Notes: generated by a model not told the origin, from the sequence alone. Positions 20,158 through 58,032 are shown, counted from the stretch's first letter. The stretch: DNA of 64,000 nt from Solea solea (GCF_958295425.1 NC_081150.1:346001-410000); one strand, 5' to 3'. Translations and numbers: made by a program.

Positions 20158-21825
20158 CTTTGACACACACACACACACACACACCAGAGATATAGTGATT
20201 ATGACACTGCATATTTATAAATATATTATTTGTACTATATATTATATAGCACAAATAGTGCATACATTGACTCAAACTGCTGTCAGCAACATAGATCACT
20301 ATTAGATGCTGAAACAACGGCTCGTCGTTGACGCAGCAGCAGCAGCAGACGTGTTAGCACTAGCTCAGTGTTGCTGTGCAGAACTTAGCTCGCAGTGAGC
20401 GGGCGGACTCGAACACACACACACACACACACAGTTTAACAGCAGACTCTTCTCCCATTGTTGTTTTAACGCCACAGAATAAAAGACAACATTGACATAA
20501 ATGAAATAATAATCATTCTTACTGATAAGCGACAAACGAACTGTGAGACTTTCACAGGTTGTCACATGATTGGTCAACGTCATCGTCTTCCTTTGATGGC
20601 CGTAGTGTTTGGTGCACTACCGCCACCATCTGGTATGGAGTGTGAATCAAACTGTGGCTCTAAGTGAACTATTACTTCACAAAATAATAACACAAAACAA
20701 TGAATACAAATAATAATGAAATGTACTTGATGCTTTCACTTCTTCACTTAGCAACGCTTTAAACTTAGTGCTTATTATTTGACACATTCAGCTGGTGAAT
20801 GTTTTCTCAGTTTGTGTGAATAAGGAAGCTAATAATAAATATATATATATATATATATAGGGTTGTGTGGGTTAGACTGTCTCGTTCCTCCATCTCCATC
20901 AGCCTTTACTATTCAGCTATTCAGTTGTTGTTGTTGTGGTATTGAGCACTGGCATGCTAATATGTGTTAGTTAGCACAGTAATAATAGTATTAAGTCACA
21001 ATGAAATGTATTGGACAAATGAAAGATGATGATGATGATGATGGTGCTAATCGTGCTGAAGAGGAAAAGTTAAAGGACAGTCAAACTCGGGACGTGAATA
21101 TCAAAATCAAGTTTAATGGCAGTCATGCAGCTCAACCTCATGGTGGCGCCACTGAAAAAGTGTAGGGAAAATGACACATCATACACTGACACTGACACTG
21201 ATCATTTCACATGATGCCACTGGAGGACACAACATGGCTCCATCACCGTGAACGTTCCATGAGATACCATGGAAATGCCAGACAGTTGTTGCTCCATCAG
21301 TTGCACTAATCGATGAAGTCACTGGACAGTTGATCCCCGTTGACACTCTAAATTGACCCCAGTCACGGGGGGAGGGGCCACATCCAGAGGACACGAATTA
21401 CAGTTAAATATCCGGTGTAAAAATGTCATGATAAAAAGACTTGGTGCTGGTGTATTCATGTGTATTTCTCTTCTTTCTGTGGTGACCACTCAGAGCTGCT
21501 TTACACCACAGTTCAGCCGGGTGGGAAAAACATTGCTTACTCATGTCTGTGCTGTTACGTTAACTTTCACATCACGTTCACGTAAACACCGCTTTGACAT
21601 TAGTGATATGACCACTGTTAACACTTTTACTTCACTATTATTATTATTATTATTTCACTCCTCCCCCTCTCCCACAGCCCGGAGTGCACATTCCACCCTT
21701 TTCTAAAAGAGTGAGACGAGTTAACGAAAACAAACGTCATCAGTGAGACATGGTTACCATAGAGACGTGTGCACGTGTGAATGGGTGAACAATGAGAAGA
21801 AGATGAAGGTGAGAAAAGGTCATTT
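20158..21825. other. Region between the CENP-E-like relic and the GPCR 3' end
   Basis: No gene recognised. It contains CA repeats (20162-20183, 20415-20433), a (CAG)5 run (about 20335-20347), a TA tract (about 20837-20860), and an ATTAAA candidate polyadenylation signal on the minus strand at 21112-21117 that could serve the GPCR gene. Confidence 0.5.
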
Positions 21826-22835
21826 CTACTGTGTGTGTGTGATATTGGTGAGCACCACAGTCACGGGTCTGCTGCCTGGCGACGGCTTACGATCCACGAC
21901 TGAGAAGACCTTCATGGTGGTGTGTGTTAGAACAGAGCCCAGCTCACGGGCCTTGTCCTTACACGTCACCACCTGGACCAGCTCCCTCCTGAAGCGCTGG
22001 CTGACCATGCAGTAGAGCATGAAGTTGGTGGTGGAGTTCAGGTTCTGCAGCATGTTGGCCAGGTCTCCGGCCACGTTGATGGGAATTCTGTAGTCATTCC
22101 TGTTGAAGCTGGAGTAGTTGTACTTGGTTCTTAGGATGGAGTAGGTCACGAAGCGAGGAAGGCTGAGGACGACAAAGGCCACAGAGACGGTGCCCAGCAA
22201 CAGGATGGTCCTCCTCAACATGCCCCTGATGCACCTCCCCTGCATGAGGCGGCACTCCTCCTTGGTGAAGAGGTGGCTCGCGCGGCAGAGATGGTATCCT
22301 ATGAGGTAGTTGAAGATGATGACCAACACGATGGGGACTCCCCCTGAGAGGAACATGGTTATCCAAACAATTACAGTCGCGTAGACCCCGTCACGGTAAT
22401 GACACCGGGGCAGTGTCACAATCTCCCCGTTCACAGTGATGTTGACGTCGGAGACTATGTTGATCCAGCCCAGTGGCACAGAGACCAGATGAGACACCAG
22501 GACGATAGCCACACAGGTCACTTTAGTGACCCAGGCCTGGGAGAAGTGCTGCTTGGCTGCTGTGCTGCGGAGAACCAGGTAACGCTCGATGGTGAACATC
22601 ACCACGATCCAGGAGGAGCTGTACAGTGATCCGTGCTGCAGGAATCCCAGGATGCCACACCAAGGATGGGAATGCCAGAAGGGCTGCAGCAGCCAGAAGG
22701 TGAGGCTGAGGTCAATGAGGATCACCCACACGACGTAGAGGGAATCCACGATGGCCAGACAGCTCAGGTAAATGCTCGCTGTGTCGGACATCCCACATTT
22801 ACGGAAGCAGATCATGTAGAATGTGAAGAGGTTAG
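21826..22835 (-). CDS. GPCR coding exon 3 (TM1 end to C-terminus)
   Basis: 1010 nt from the acceptor CTTCCAG to the stop at 21826-21828. It encodes the end of TM1, TM2-TM7 and a C-tail of about 50 residues. No frame breaks. Confidence 0.9.
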
Positions 22836-23610
22836 CTGGAAGGGAAAGACAGAAAAGAGGAATTTACTGTCTCTCAGTTTGAAACATGACCCACAAAAGA
22901 ATGTCTCAAAGAAATCTTAAGCATCTTTTGACGGTGATTTATATTTAATTAACATCAGTGCAAGTATAAGCTTCTCTCTCTCAATCTCTCTCTCTCTCTC
23001 TCTCTCGTTTGTTTTTGTAAAATTAATCTTATTATTAATTAGATTCTTGCTCCGATAAGACATCCATAACACTATCTCTCTATGTTTAAAAACACATTTA
23101 TTTAAAGGTCCAATAGTGACATTTAATGGTGACACTGCAGATTGCAATAAATAAATCTCTGCCATTTGTATGTTTTTGCCTGTCTTTGTTTTTATGTGGA
23201 GTCAAAGGCAAACGTCAGCATGACATAACCTTGCCTGACCACTTGGGGGCAGCAGGAGCAAAACATGCATCGGTCACAGTCTCACCAGTTGCTGTGGTCT
23301 CAGACAAGTCCAATCTATGCCTTTAGGTAACGTGTGTGTGTTTCTTTGCAGTGAAGGCAGTTGTTGCTAATGCCAGAATAGTATGTAATAGAGTAATTGT
23401 TGCAGAAATCTCTCTCACCTACTTTATATAATAATAAACACACTTTTATCTCATACGTATACATATCAATAACAGCAGAACTACTGTCCACTGTGCGTTT
23501 AAGGAGCAACATCCTGAGATCTAAGACAGGTGAGTCAGGTTTGAGATGACACATTTAACTCATTCATTTAATCCGTGTACATTTAACACATGTGACAGAC
23601 AGACAGACAG

Positions 23611-23644
<34 letters not shown>

Positions 23645-25088
23645 ACAATAGACACTAAGTCATGATGGTTCAGGTTCGGGTGAGGGACTCGTCAATGCAC
23701 TGCATCTATGATATAAAAGGTCTGTGTGTGTGTGGACACGCACATGGCTATGTGAGTAACTACATAGAGCTGTCGTCATAGAGCTGTCGTGACAGAGCTG
23801 TCGTCATAGAGCTGTCGTCATAGAGCTGTCGTCATAGAGCTTTCGTGACAGAGCTGTCGTCATAGAGCTGTCGTGAGAGCTGTCGTCATAGAGCTGTCGT
23901 GACAGAGCTGTCGTCATAGAGCTGTCGTGACAGAGCTGTCGTCATAGAGCTGTCGTCATAGAGCTGTCGTGACAGAGCTGTCGTCATAGAGCTGTCGGGA
24001 CAGAGCTGTCGTGACAGAGCTGTCGTCATAGAGCTGTCGGGACAGAGCTGTCGTCATAGAGCTGTCGTCATAGAGCTGTCGTGACAGAGCTGTCGTGACA
24101 GAGCTGTCGTCATAGAGCTGTCGTCATAGAGCTGTCGTGACAGAGCTGTCGTCATAGAGCTGTCGTGACAGAGCTGTCGTGACAGAGCTGTCGTCATAGA
24201 GCTGTCGGGACAGAGCTGTCGTCATAGAGCTGTCGTGACAGAGCTGTCGTGACAGAGCTGTCGTGACAGAGCTGTCGTCATAGAGCTGTCGTGACAGAGC
24301 TGTCGTCATAGAGCTGTCGTGACAGAACTGTCGTGACAGAGCTGTCGTCATAGAGCTGTCGTCATAGAGCTGTCGTCATAGAGCTGTCGTGACAGAGCTG
24401 TCGTCATAGAGCTGTCGTCATAGAGCTGTCGTCATAGAGCTGTCGTGACAGAGCTGTCGTCATAGAGCTGTCGTGACAGAGCTGTCATAAGCACTTCTTA
24501 AATACAAACCTTGTAGATGATGATGATGAATAATAATGTTAATAATTGGTGGAGCAGCAAACGAGTGTATATGATGACAAGCTACAAACCTGGAATTCCC
24601 ATGATGCACAGCAAAGGGTAATAGATCTTCTGAACAGTGACAAAGACGGCTCCCTCCATTTCACCACATGCTAATACCTGCAATAAAGCCATTAGAGGGA
24701 TGGACGGAGGTTTTTATGACACCATCATGTGTATTTGTTAAGCTATTGCAATTGATCTAAGGCTCTGGAGATATAAACACCACATAGAATAATAGAATAA
24801 TAGAAATGGAACCATGTTTTGACAGAAGTTTAGAAGAAAGTTGATCCGTGAGCAGAAACACTGAAGTGTTGCACGTGAACAGCACACACAGATACAAGTG
24901 TATTTAAGAGCTCTTTCAGGTTCACACGGAACAACCTTTTACAAACGTAAAGAAGGAAAGCTGAAATATTTCAGGTCCAACAAAAGAATCTTCATCCTGG
25001 TGAAAATATCACTATTAAATGAAGGAAATGAAACATGTACCTGCTGTGTATAGTTCCTCCTTGTAGCTGTGAAAGTATCACACACCAT
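21826..25088 (-). CDS. Class A GPCR, GPR139/GPR142-like, three coding exons
   Basis: Three exons (25041-25088, 24590-24677, 21826-22835) splice in frame to 381 residues. The start MVCDTFTATRRNYTQQ carries an N-glycosylation site (NYT). TM1 (IYYPLLCIMGIPANLFTFY) is split by the second intron. Cys105 (TM3) and RCHYRD in loop 2 can form the usual disulphide. ERY at about residues 129-131 replaces DRY. TM7 has DLANMLQNLNSTTNFMLYC and SQRFRREL, very close to GPR139/GPR142 (DIANML...NFFLYC.SKRFR). Those receptors couple to Gq and respond to aromatic amino acids or short peptides; the ligand of this one is unknown. A downstream ATG at 24657-24659 (MEGAVF) is an alternative start giving 359 residues. 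I prefer the upstream one because it adds a normal-length glycosylated N-terminus, with ACG shared with GPR139. There is no counterpart at this position in the human FYN-TRAF3IP2 interval. Confidence 0.85.
23591..23645. repeat. (AGAC)n microsatellite
   Basis: About 13 copies of CAGA/AGAC with one GGAC variant, in the GPCR intron. Confidence 0.95.
23763..24487. repeat. 14-bp minisatellite in GPCR intron
   Basis: About 51 copies of a 14-bp unit in two main forms, CATAGAGCTGTCGT and GACAGAGCTGTCGT, mixed irregularly with rare GTCGGG and TTTCGT variants. It lies wholly inside the second coding intron of the GPCR. Confidence 0.95.
24590..24677 (-). CDS. GPCR coding exon 2
   Basis: 88 nt, acceptor TTATTGCAG, donor CAG|GTTTGT. 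It encodes VLACGEMEGAVFVTVQ and then most of TM1, ending GIP. It joins exon 3 as GIP-ANLFTFY. Confidence 0.85.
25041..25088 (-). CDS. GPCR coding exon 1 (N-terminus)
   Basis: 48 coding nt in phase 0, ending at donor CAG|GTACAT. The ATG is in a fair context (GTGATGG). A ten-codon upstream frame (MNLCGHSDGV) overlaps this start and could damp translation. Confidence 0.65.
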
Positions 25089-25118
25089 CACTGTGTCCAC
25101 AGAGGTTCATGTCAGCTG

Positions 25119-25158
<40 letters not shown>

Positions 25159-25575
25159 CAGTCTCTGCTGCCTCCTCCTATAAATCCTCCAGAAGGAGGA
25201 GTCACATCACGTGAGACAAACAAGAATGAACGTGAAACCACCCTCATGCTCACATTGTCTTCTTCAACTGTGTTTTTCACTAGAAGCAGACAGATGGATA
25301 TAAATGGAGCGCACCTGCAGTTGGTCCTCTAACGCCCAGACACTCACACAACAGCCTGGACCTGTTGTTGTGGTCCTGATGGAACCAGGTCTTTGTTCAG
25401 GCTTCTACTCCGATGACTTGTGTCCATGCAAACAGGAAAATAATAAAAAAAATAATAAAGCAGCATTGTGAGATAACAATAATTACACAACATGACAGTT
25501 TGCTTTTCATACTTTTTACATCAACAACTTTTACCACAAATATGTTTTGTTTCCTAAGATAAGTACCCTGATCCT

Positions 25576-25609
<34 letters not shown>

Positions 25610-25640
25610 CGTCAAAGTTCACATGAGTGTCTTGGAAAGA
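25089..25640. other. GPCR upstream region up to the fyn 3' end
   Basis: Contains a (GT)n tract (about 25121-25156) within 35-70 bp of the GPCR start and a (CA)n tract (about 25577-25601). No clear TATA box on the minus strand. Only about 540 bp separate the two genes. Confidence 0.5.
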
Positions 25641-26074
25641 GTGTAAAATGTTTATTGTTCTTTTCTGATTTTCAAACGCCAAATCACTGAAATAACACAT
25701 GTTAAAAAATGGAAATGAAAGATACAAAGGAGAGAAGTTAGCATCACATAAGCATTCAGCTACTGAAAACTGACAAAAACAAAGAGGTTTTCATTGGCCT
25801 TGAAACGATCTGCAATCACATTTCAGTCCATTTTCTACTCAGTGGTTTAACTCATGAATTCAAACGTTAAAATCATCAGCTTCAGTGTCAATGATGCCCA
25901 AAGCTCCTCTAAACGTACAAAGTAAAACAATCTTCTGTAAAAAATCTTCTTCGAAACCTGAAATAAAACTTTGTCAGTGAGAGGAAAACAGAAATATCCA
26001 TGAGTGGTCTGCATTCAGCTGTGGGTCAGAGGAACATCACTGTCCACACACACACACACACACAGATAATAACC

Positions 26075-26105
<31 letters not shown>

Positions 26106-27340
26106 GCTGAAATAAACCAAACAACCTTTTCATTTCCTCAAGATAAACATCAACAAAAAAAGGAAAAACACCAGATTTTCTGATCATAATAAGTGAGATA
26201 CGCTGAGATTCACCACATTTGAATCAGAATTTCTAGCACAGATTTAACTTGATTATTCCCCCCCCCCACTGGAATTTAACTGTTCAAAATTTAAAAACAT
26301 CTCATTTTCACTTTTCTGGCTTAAAAACCCAAAGGTTTCAAATATGTGAATGCTCTGATTTGATCACATTTCAGTATCCCAGGTTTAAAAGGATAAACAC
26401 CTCCTGCATCAGCGTCACATGACCAATGGAGCACAGTGTGATTGGCTGAAAGTTAGTTTGAAACCATTCCTTATATTTGATGTTGACTCTAATCAAATTT
26501 CAACACGTTGAACATATATATATATATACTGCATATATATATATAAACATTTATAAGCAGTATAAACATATTGAGCATGCTCACATTTGATTTGAGGAAA
26601 CAAAAATCTGATATTTTAAACCTCGAGTTTTCTTGTTTTTCTTTTACTTCTAAATCTGAAAAACAGAGAGAACATGAAAGGATTTATTTAAAAAAGAAAA
26701 ATCTGATGAGACATATTTACTTCCATAAAAAAGTGACATACAGTATACAAGTGGAGACTGTAAGGAAACGACTGCATCATGCTTATAGTTAATACTCTGA
26801 ACAGAACAAAGCAATTTCATTTTAACATTATGAGGAAAAGAAAAGAACAGAAAACTGAGGCTTTCAATTCAATCTCTAGAAAATGATAGAGGAACTATAG
26901 AATAATACATGTACACATTAACTGTGCCCGCTCAGGTTCATCTTCCTTTTCCTTTATTATTATTGTTATTATTATTATTATTATTATAATTGTTTGTGCA
27001 GGAGAAAATAAAATCTTAAACGGAAGCAAAGAAATAAAATAAAACAAGCTTTTTTCAATGTACACTGAATACAGGTATTTCATTGGCGGTTGTTGCGTCC
27101 GTCTTCCATCCGTCAGCTTCCACGTGTGTCACCGTGTGCAGAGTTCAGACGTCACTAAACAACCAGGGACTGAAATACTGAGCTAACAAAAATAAAGGCC
27201 GAGCTGCCAAGGCTCCAGAGTTTTCTTTTTAACAGCACTGATTCAGCCAGTGTGGTCCCAGCCTCGAGGCCCCCCCAACCTGCCTATCCCACACCATCAT
27301 ATTAATGGCCAAGGTGTCTCACAGGTTTCTTACAGGGGGA
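25630..27340 (-). other. fyn: Probable fyn 3' UTR
   Basis: AT-rich sequence after the fyn stop codon. Minus-strand AATAAA signals occur at about 26952-26957 (390 nt after the stop) and 25651-25656, so two poly(A) choices are possible. It contains CA (about 26047-26062) and GAT (about 26075-26104) repeats and an (ATT)n tract near 26955-26988. The exact end is inferred. Confidence 0.5.
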
Positions 27341-51959
<24,619 letters not shown>

Positions 51960-53278
51960 TATCTATAATCTGAGAGAGGACAGAAAACAACAAAGACATG
52001 AGTTTGGTTTGGAGGAAAAATCACTTTTACAAAAGAGAGGAAGTGGATCATAAACTCTTGAGAAATAAAGAATATAATGGAGCAATAAAAACACAAAAGG
52101 CCTTCAGCCTTGAGCTTGACTGATGGATCGATAAGAAGAAATCTAATCGTCCAATCACAGACAAGATTCACCAGGTTAATCACAATAATAATAACAATGT
52201 ACAAAGAATGGAGTCAGTTTCACCACTAAGCAAAAGTTTCACCTAATAACGTGTTCACCAACCCAAGTGCATGATACCTTAGGCGTATGTTCACTGCTTT
52301 ATCTTAGCCTTCCCTGACAGCAAATTGAAATGTGTGTTGCTCACTCTGCTGCACCAAAGTCCATAGAAAAATAAGAACGTGATTAACTCCCGGAGCTTCA
52401 TTTTGCTTCAGTTTTTCTGAATGAAAGGTTTCAAACACTTGACATTTGCACTGTCGCGACAAAAGCTGCAGACTGAAGAGGTTTCTGTGGGTTTGCGTCA
52501 GTTCAGTTTTTAATATCTAATGTCTTACTTAAGTGAATGTTCATTAGAGCAGAAGAATGACAGAATTTGACTTTTCAGTTCATTCAATAAAATTTTTTAA
52601 AATACAAACAGTTGATGGAATTGGAGACATCATGTCATCAGTCCGTGCTCGTTTGATCGCAGACAGCCGTGATAACAGAATGTTTATTTAACACCTGCGA
52701 TTGGAATTCAACAAGCAACCATCGTATCAGGTGCAGATGCTCATCATGCTGCTGCTTCTTTGTGGACAGAGTTCCCAGAATGTGTGTGACACACCTTGAC
52801 CGCTCTCTTTCAACATAATTACAGAGTGATCCGTCAAATGCACGCTGATGCAGACTGAGGCCAGAATCAGAGGTTGTCACAGTGAGTGTGGCTGTTGGAC
52901 GGATGGATTTACAGCGTATTATTTGTCAGATAACAAGTTTATGCCAAGGAACACACTCTGACTGCACTTTTAACCGTGGAATCATTTTCCTGCGTTTGTT
53001 CTGTGTTTCCTTTGAAACTGTGTTGTGTTCTAATATTTTTATTATGTCCACATTTTACTGCGCACCGTCTGGAAAGATCAGCGTTGGTGTCGGGATGTGC
53101 ACGCGTGAGTGTGACCACTGTGAAATATGACCAGCGTCTCATTTCTCCCACCTCAGTTTCATAAAGACCATATTTTATTTTCACTTGTGGAGATAATTTA
53201 GAGTTTTGCTGTGTGATCCCTGAGCGTGTGCAGCAGTCATGAGACAAATGCCACGGTAATTCATGCTCTGCTACATGC

Positions 53279-53313
<35 letters not shown>

Positions 53314-56300
53314 TGCTGGCAGCGTAGGAATGGATATGAAAGATGAGCGATAGAAAAATGATCATGAGTCACAATCATTTTGATCCTCAACCACCGCCGC
53401 AGATAAACAGGGGACTGGGAGGTTTCTACTGGCAATAAAACACGGAAATAAAAACGTTATGTGACTGTGAAGATTATTCTTCTTCTTATTATTTTTCTGT
53501 TTTGGCGAGAGTGCAGTGTCACCCTGACGTTCCTTGTGATCCAGTTACATTGATCATCAAACCCGGTCTCATGCAGCAGAGCTGTAATCGTCAGTGACGA
53601 GACTGCAGAACATCTGTTGTCATCATATGAACCACAGCACAAACCAGCGCTGACTAGAGTCACAAGCTGCTCTGCTCTCTGATTCTTTACACACTCAATC
53701 GGCTTTAGAAGAGAAACACGTGCGTTTATCGCGTTCAGCTGGAATGAAAGCTGTTCCGGTGCAGTTGTTAAATGATAATCTTTGACTGAGCACCACAGCT
53801 GCTCATGTGGACAGAGGTGGTTGTTAGTAGTATTTAGTATTTAGCTGCTTGTCTCTCTACATTATAAACAGTGGCATCAGAGGAGTGATCACACCAGAAA
53901 CAACCACAACCTGGTTCAGCTCCTGTCAGTGACCCTCACAGTGTAGAGATGATCACACACACAATCCTGGACAACACAAACTTCACACAGGACATTAAAG
54001 AAAAAGAGAGGAAACAAAGAGGAGCTGACGAGAAGCATCAGCTGCAGCAAAGCATCATCAGTCATGTCTGGAGGAGGCCTGACAACCATCTCTGGCCACA
54101 AATGTATTTTTCAACAGGTTTCATCAGACTCTTGCCCCTCCCCCCGTCCACCCCCCCACCCAGCCAGCCCAGTACACTGCCCCAGCACTCTGGGGAGCTC
54201 TGAAAGGTCTCTGCAGGCGTTTCATTAGCTGTGCAGGGTTGAGCCAAAGACACCAGGAGTTACAGGCCTGTCTCACTTTCATTCATTTTATCTTTTTATT
54301 TTAAGTGAAAAATCAAGACAGTCACGACCTGACATTTCTATATTGGAACAAACAAAGTGTGTCAAAATGAATTCAGGCTCCGCCCACGTTTCAGCCATGT
54401 TCAACATAACAATCAATGAACCCTCAGGGTAAATCCAGTTATAGAGCGGGACACGAGCAGAAGTGGAGTTGGATCCATAATGAGTTCACGTAAAAGACCG
54501 TCCACAGAACACTGGACGGACAGAGTTCATTAGGATCTCTGAGTGGAGACGACGACCCTGAAGCACCTGAAGATGTGAGGAACGTGAGGACAAGAGTTCA
54601 CCAGATGAAAAATAATGGGCTCCGTGTGTGTGGAGGCGTACATCCTTCACACCTCAATTATCATGACAACCACATTCACAATAGAGAAGAAGAGTTTGAA
54701 CTCCTGTTCCATATGTCGTGACTGAAGCTGCTGCAGCTCTAACACAGATAAAAACACAGTCCATGCAGTTAAAGTTTAGCGTCTCCAAGCAGAATAAGTG
54801 TGTAGCTCACGGGCGAGACATAAACAAACAACATTCAAATGCGACCATTACATCATCAGCACTTTTCTTTTCTGAGCCTGAGACTTTGTTACTTTTGTTG
54901 TGTTGCTGTGAAAACAAATATCAAAGCGCTGACGGACACTTTTCATGTGTGACCAGTGTAATTTAACACCATTGTTTGGCTTCTTTATTCCATGAGACGT
55001 TCCATGTTCTCCTCCTGTCATCTGCTTGATCCGCTCCATCACACATTCATTCCATGTGTGTTTATGCACACGGACTTAGAGCATGAATACAAGTCCACAG
55101 TTGTAAAAGCAACATTTCATTTCAATAGATGTGACTTTTTCATGTCTCATGCTGATAATTAGTCAAACATCTGAGCTGCATTCACACCAGACCTTCTTCA
55201 TTTGCTCAGAAAGGTGTGAATGTGACACCAGACTCTGATGCACATCAAAGACTAACAATTATTTACATAATTCATCAAACTGTCCATTATTTTCCTCCAT
55301 GAATCGACACAAAATGTCAGAAAAGGTTGAAAAATGTCTCATTGTCCACAAAAGGAATGTGTTTGAACTTGATTTCTTGGTATTATTTTGTATTGTATAC
55401 GATACTAACAGTAGTGCAAAGTGCAAAGCTTTCATAATGACCACATGTTGACATGAGAAGAATCCAATAGAATTAAAGATGAGAATAAAGGAGAACTTTG
55501 AACTGCACACAGATACTTTTCTTTCCTGTGGAGGGCGGCATTACACCTCTCGGAACAGCCTGCCAGAAATGATTATTATTTGAAGAACTGTGATAAAGAA
55601 AGTTTGTGCACATTTTAACCTTAAAACTCATTCAGATCATCAGAAACGAGCAAACTTAAGCATCTTCCTGACAGACAATCATGACGATCGATGTGTGGAA
55701 CAAGTTCAGGTTCAACACCACATCTGACAAAGTAAGGAACAAACCTGTTGTTAGCAGCTCAATCTTTCACTTGATGACACGTAATAAAATAATACTTTGC
55801 CTCAGGAACAGTCCACACACAACCACAGAGGGAAAAAGGGAAGGAGGTACATCCGGGGTCAAAATGATGAGCATGGAAGGAGGAAGAGGAAGAGTAGCTG
55901 AGAGAGAGGAGGTGGGAGAGTGAGATGGTGTCATCATCACAGGGACAATTGAAGGAGCGAGGGAGAGAAAGAAGCCAATGATGGAAAGGATAAGCAGGGA
56001 GAGTGGAGCAAGACAGGTGGAAGCAGAGGAGAAGACACTAATTAGGGCTAATGAAAGGTTGCTGGAGGACAGACAGGAGAGTGCCTCTGCAATCCCAGAA
56101 TACCACACTGCATTTGTCATGGTGAAGTGTGAGGAGGAGGAGGAGGAGGAGGAGGAGGAGGAGGAGGAGGAGGAGGACTCTGCCACTGAAGGTTATCCAC
56201 ACATCAAGGCCACAGCCACACGCAAACAGAACTGAACCTAAACAAACTTTTCCTCTTCCTGTTTCAGAAGAGATTTCTGTAAACACACCAAGAAACATGA

Positions 56301-56622
56301 GCGCTGTGCACACTTTTCTGTTTTAAATGACCCTCGATTTGTTTATTAGAAAACACACATTACAGCGTATACACAGTTACACAATGAACCATGAAGAAAG
56401 GAGCTCCAAACAAGAGAGAACAACAAGAGGAAGACCACTATGACAAAGACGGCCAATGGAAGCGCGCGAGAGAGGCGGGACTAAATCGGGCGGGTATGGC
56501 ACGGTTTGGAATGGTAAAGCCCTGGGTCAGTACTTTTACTTGGTAGGCAGGGTGTGGGCTGTGCCCGATGTCAGTGGGTCACGTAGTGTGACGTCGTACC
56601 AGTGCTGCGACCAAGAACGACG

Positions 56623-56712
56623 ACAACAGTCAATCACACAACAGACAATAACACAACAGTCAATAACACAACAGACAATAACACAACAGTCAATCACACA
56701 ACAGACAACGAT
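56623..56712. repeat. 15-bp tandem repeat (CAATAACACAACAGA)n
   Basis: Six near-identical copies alternating CAACAGT and CAACAGA, inside a degenerate MITE-like region. Confidence 0.85.
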
Positions 56713-57064
56713 GGAGGACATCGTGCTCAGTCTGAGGCTGTTTGTCTCATCAGCTGCCTGAACGACACTGTTTTACTCGACAACAAATGGAACGGTAGGG
56801 CTGGTTATTTTGGTACATTCCTGATGGAAACACAAAAAAATACCGAACCGTTCCACTCGATGGAAACACGGCTTTTGACCTCATCGATTTCCCACACCAG
56901 CGTCTGGGTTTGGTATTGAACATTCGAGATTTTCCCGCTCTGTGACCCATTTTCCAAAAATAGCATTTCAGTGCTCCCAAAACGCTGGTTCTGTGTGGAT
57001 ACAAAGTCCATATTTTAGCAGATTCTCTGTGTACACACCCAGAAAAAAATACTAGAAATGTCTG

Positions 57065-57242
57065 TGGTTAGCTGCTCTGTTAGCAGCTCTGTTAGCTGCT
57101 CTGTTGCTCTGTTAGCTGCTCTGTTAGCAGCTCTGTTAGCTGCTCTGTTAGCTGCTCTGTTGCTCTGTTAGCAGCTCTGTTGCTCTGTAAGCTGCTCTGT
57201 TAGCAGCTGTGTTGGCAGCTGTGTTAGCTGCTATGTTGCTCT
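57065..57242. repeat. 12-bp tandem repeat (GTTAGCTGCTCT)n
   Basis: About 14 units, alternating GTTAGCTGCTCT and GTTAGCAGCTCT with short GTTGCTCT forms. Confidence 0.9.
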
Positions 57243-57542
57243 GTCTGCATTGCAGATGGAGTGCTCTACATTGTGTCACTATACAAAGACGCTTCTTGAT
57301 TTAATAGATACAGTGTTGACAGCACGAGTCAGACAACAAGAGCAAAAACATCACAGATGAAACTAGCGATCACTATAATTAGCGCCCTCATGTACAGTAA
57401 TTGTTAGGTCTAGAGTGGGCGGGACGTTTGTGTTGAAATGTTATTTTGTTGTTCTTGTTTTTCTTCTTATTCACTGTTTGTTTTTTTCTTGCATTGTGAT
57501 TCTATTCTTTTGCTTGTTTGTTTGTTGGCGATCATATTGTAA

Positions 57543-57660
57543 CTGAATGTTCTGACACAGCTTAAGATGGGAGGGCAACGTGGAAGAGCTGCTCCGCCCA
57601 CTTGTATTGATTTCTACATCTGACTGTCCTTGAGTCAAAGTCAGTCTTTGTCCTTTATAG
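57543..57660. mobile_element. Dispersed repeat copy (related to 17.94 kb)
   Basis: ACAGCTTAAGATGGGAGG, CCCACTTGTATTGA and GTCAGTCTTTGTCCTTTAT parallel the segment at 17936-18100. Confidence 0.45.
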
Positions 57661-57965
57661 TCTTAGTGTAATATCTTTATTTTGTTTATTATTTATTATC
57701 TTTATCTTAACGATGTAAATTTAATGTAAACTGTTATGCTGCTTGGAAATGTAACCTAAAACTGAATTAAGGTCATGAGACCTATTTGTCTATTCGTCTG
57801 TTAAGTAAAGCGCAAGTGAAATAACATATTACAGATTTTGGTTTTTATTTCATTAAAGTGTAAACTTTTCTGGAAATGGACTTTGTACAAGTTTAGAGAC
57901 GCAAATAACAATTATCTCCATAACTGATCATCTTTTTTTCCTCTTGATAAATCGATCAGTTACCA

Positions 57966-58032
57966 TAACTATCCATCCATTTTCTACCACTTTAATTGCT
58001 TACCACTACACCAACCGTGTGGCCAGGCCATA
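57966..58032 (-). mobile_element. SINE-like remnant with deleted middle
   Basis: On the minus strand the A-box-like GGTTGGTGTAGTGGTAAGCA is followed at once by GGTAGAAAATGGATGGATAG, the usual tail of such elements. The body is missing. Confidence 0.55.

Noticed and set aside
22094..22366. Alternative minus-strand frame of 90 codons inside the GPCR exon.
   Set aside because: Out-of-frame shadow of the receptor coding sequence.
23763..24487. Regular spacing of short repeats, superficially CRISPR-like.
   Set aside because: There are no unique spacers; units are contiguous 14-bp repeats in a vertebrate intron.
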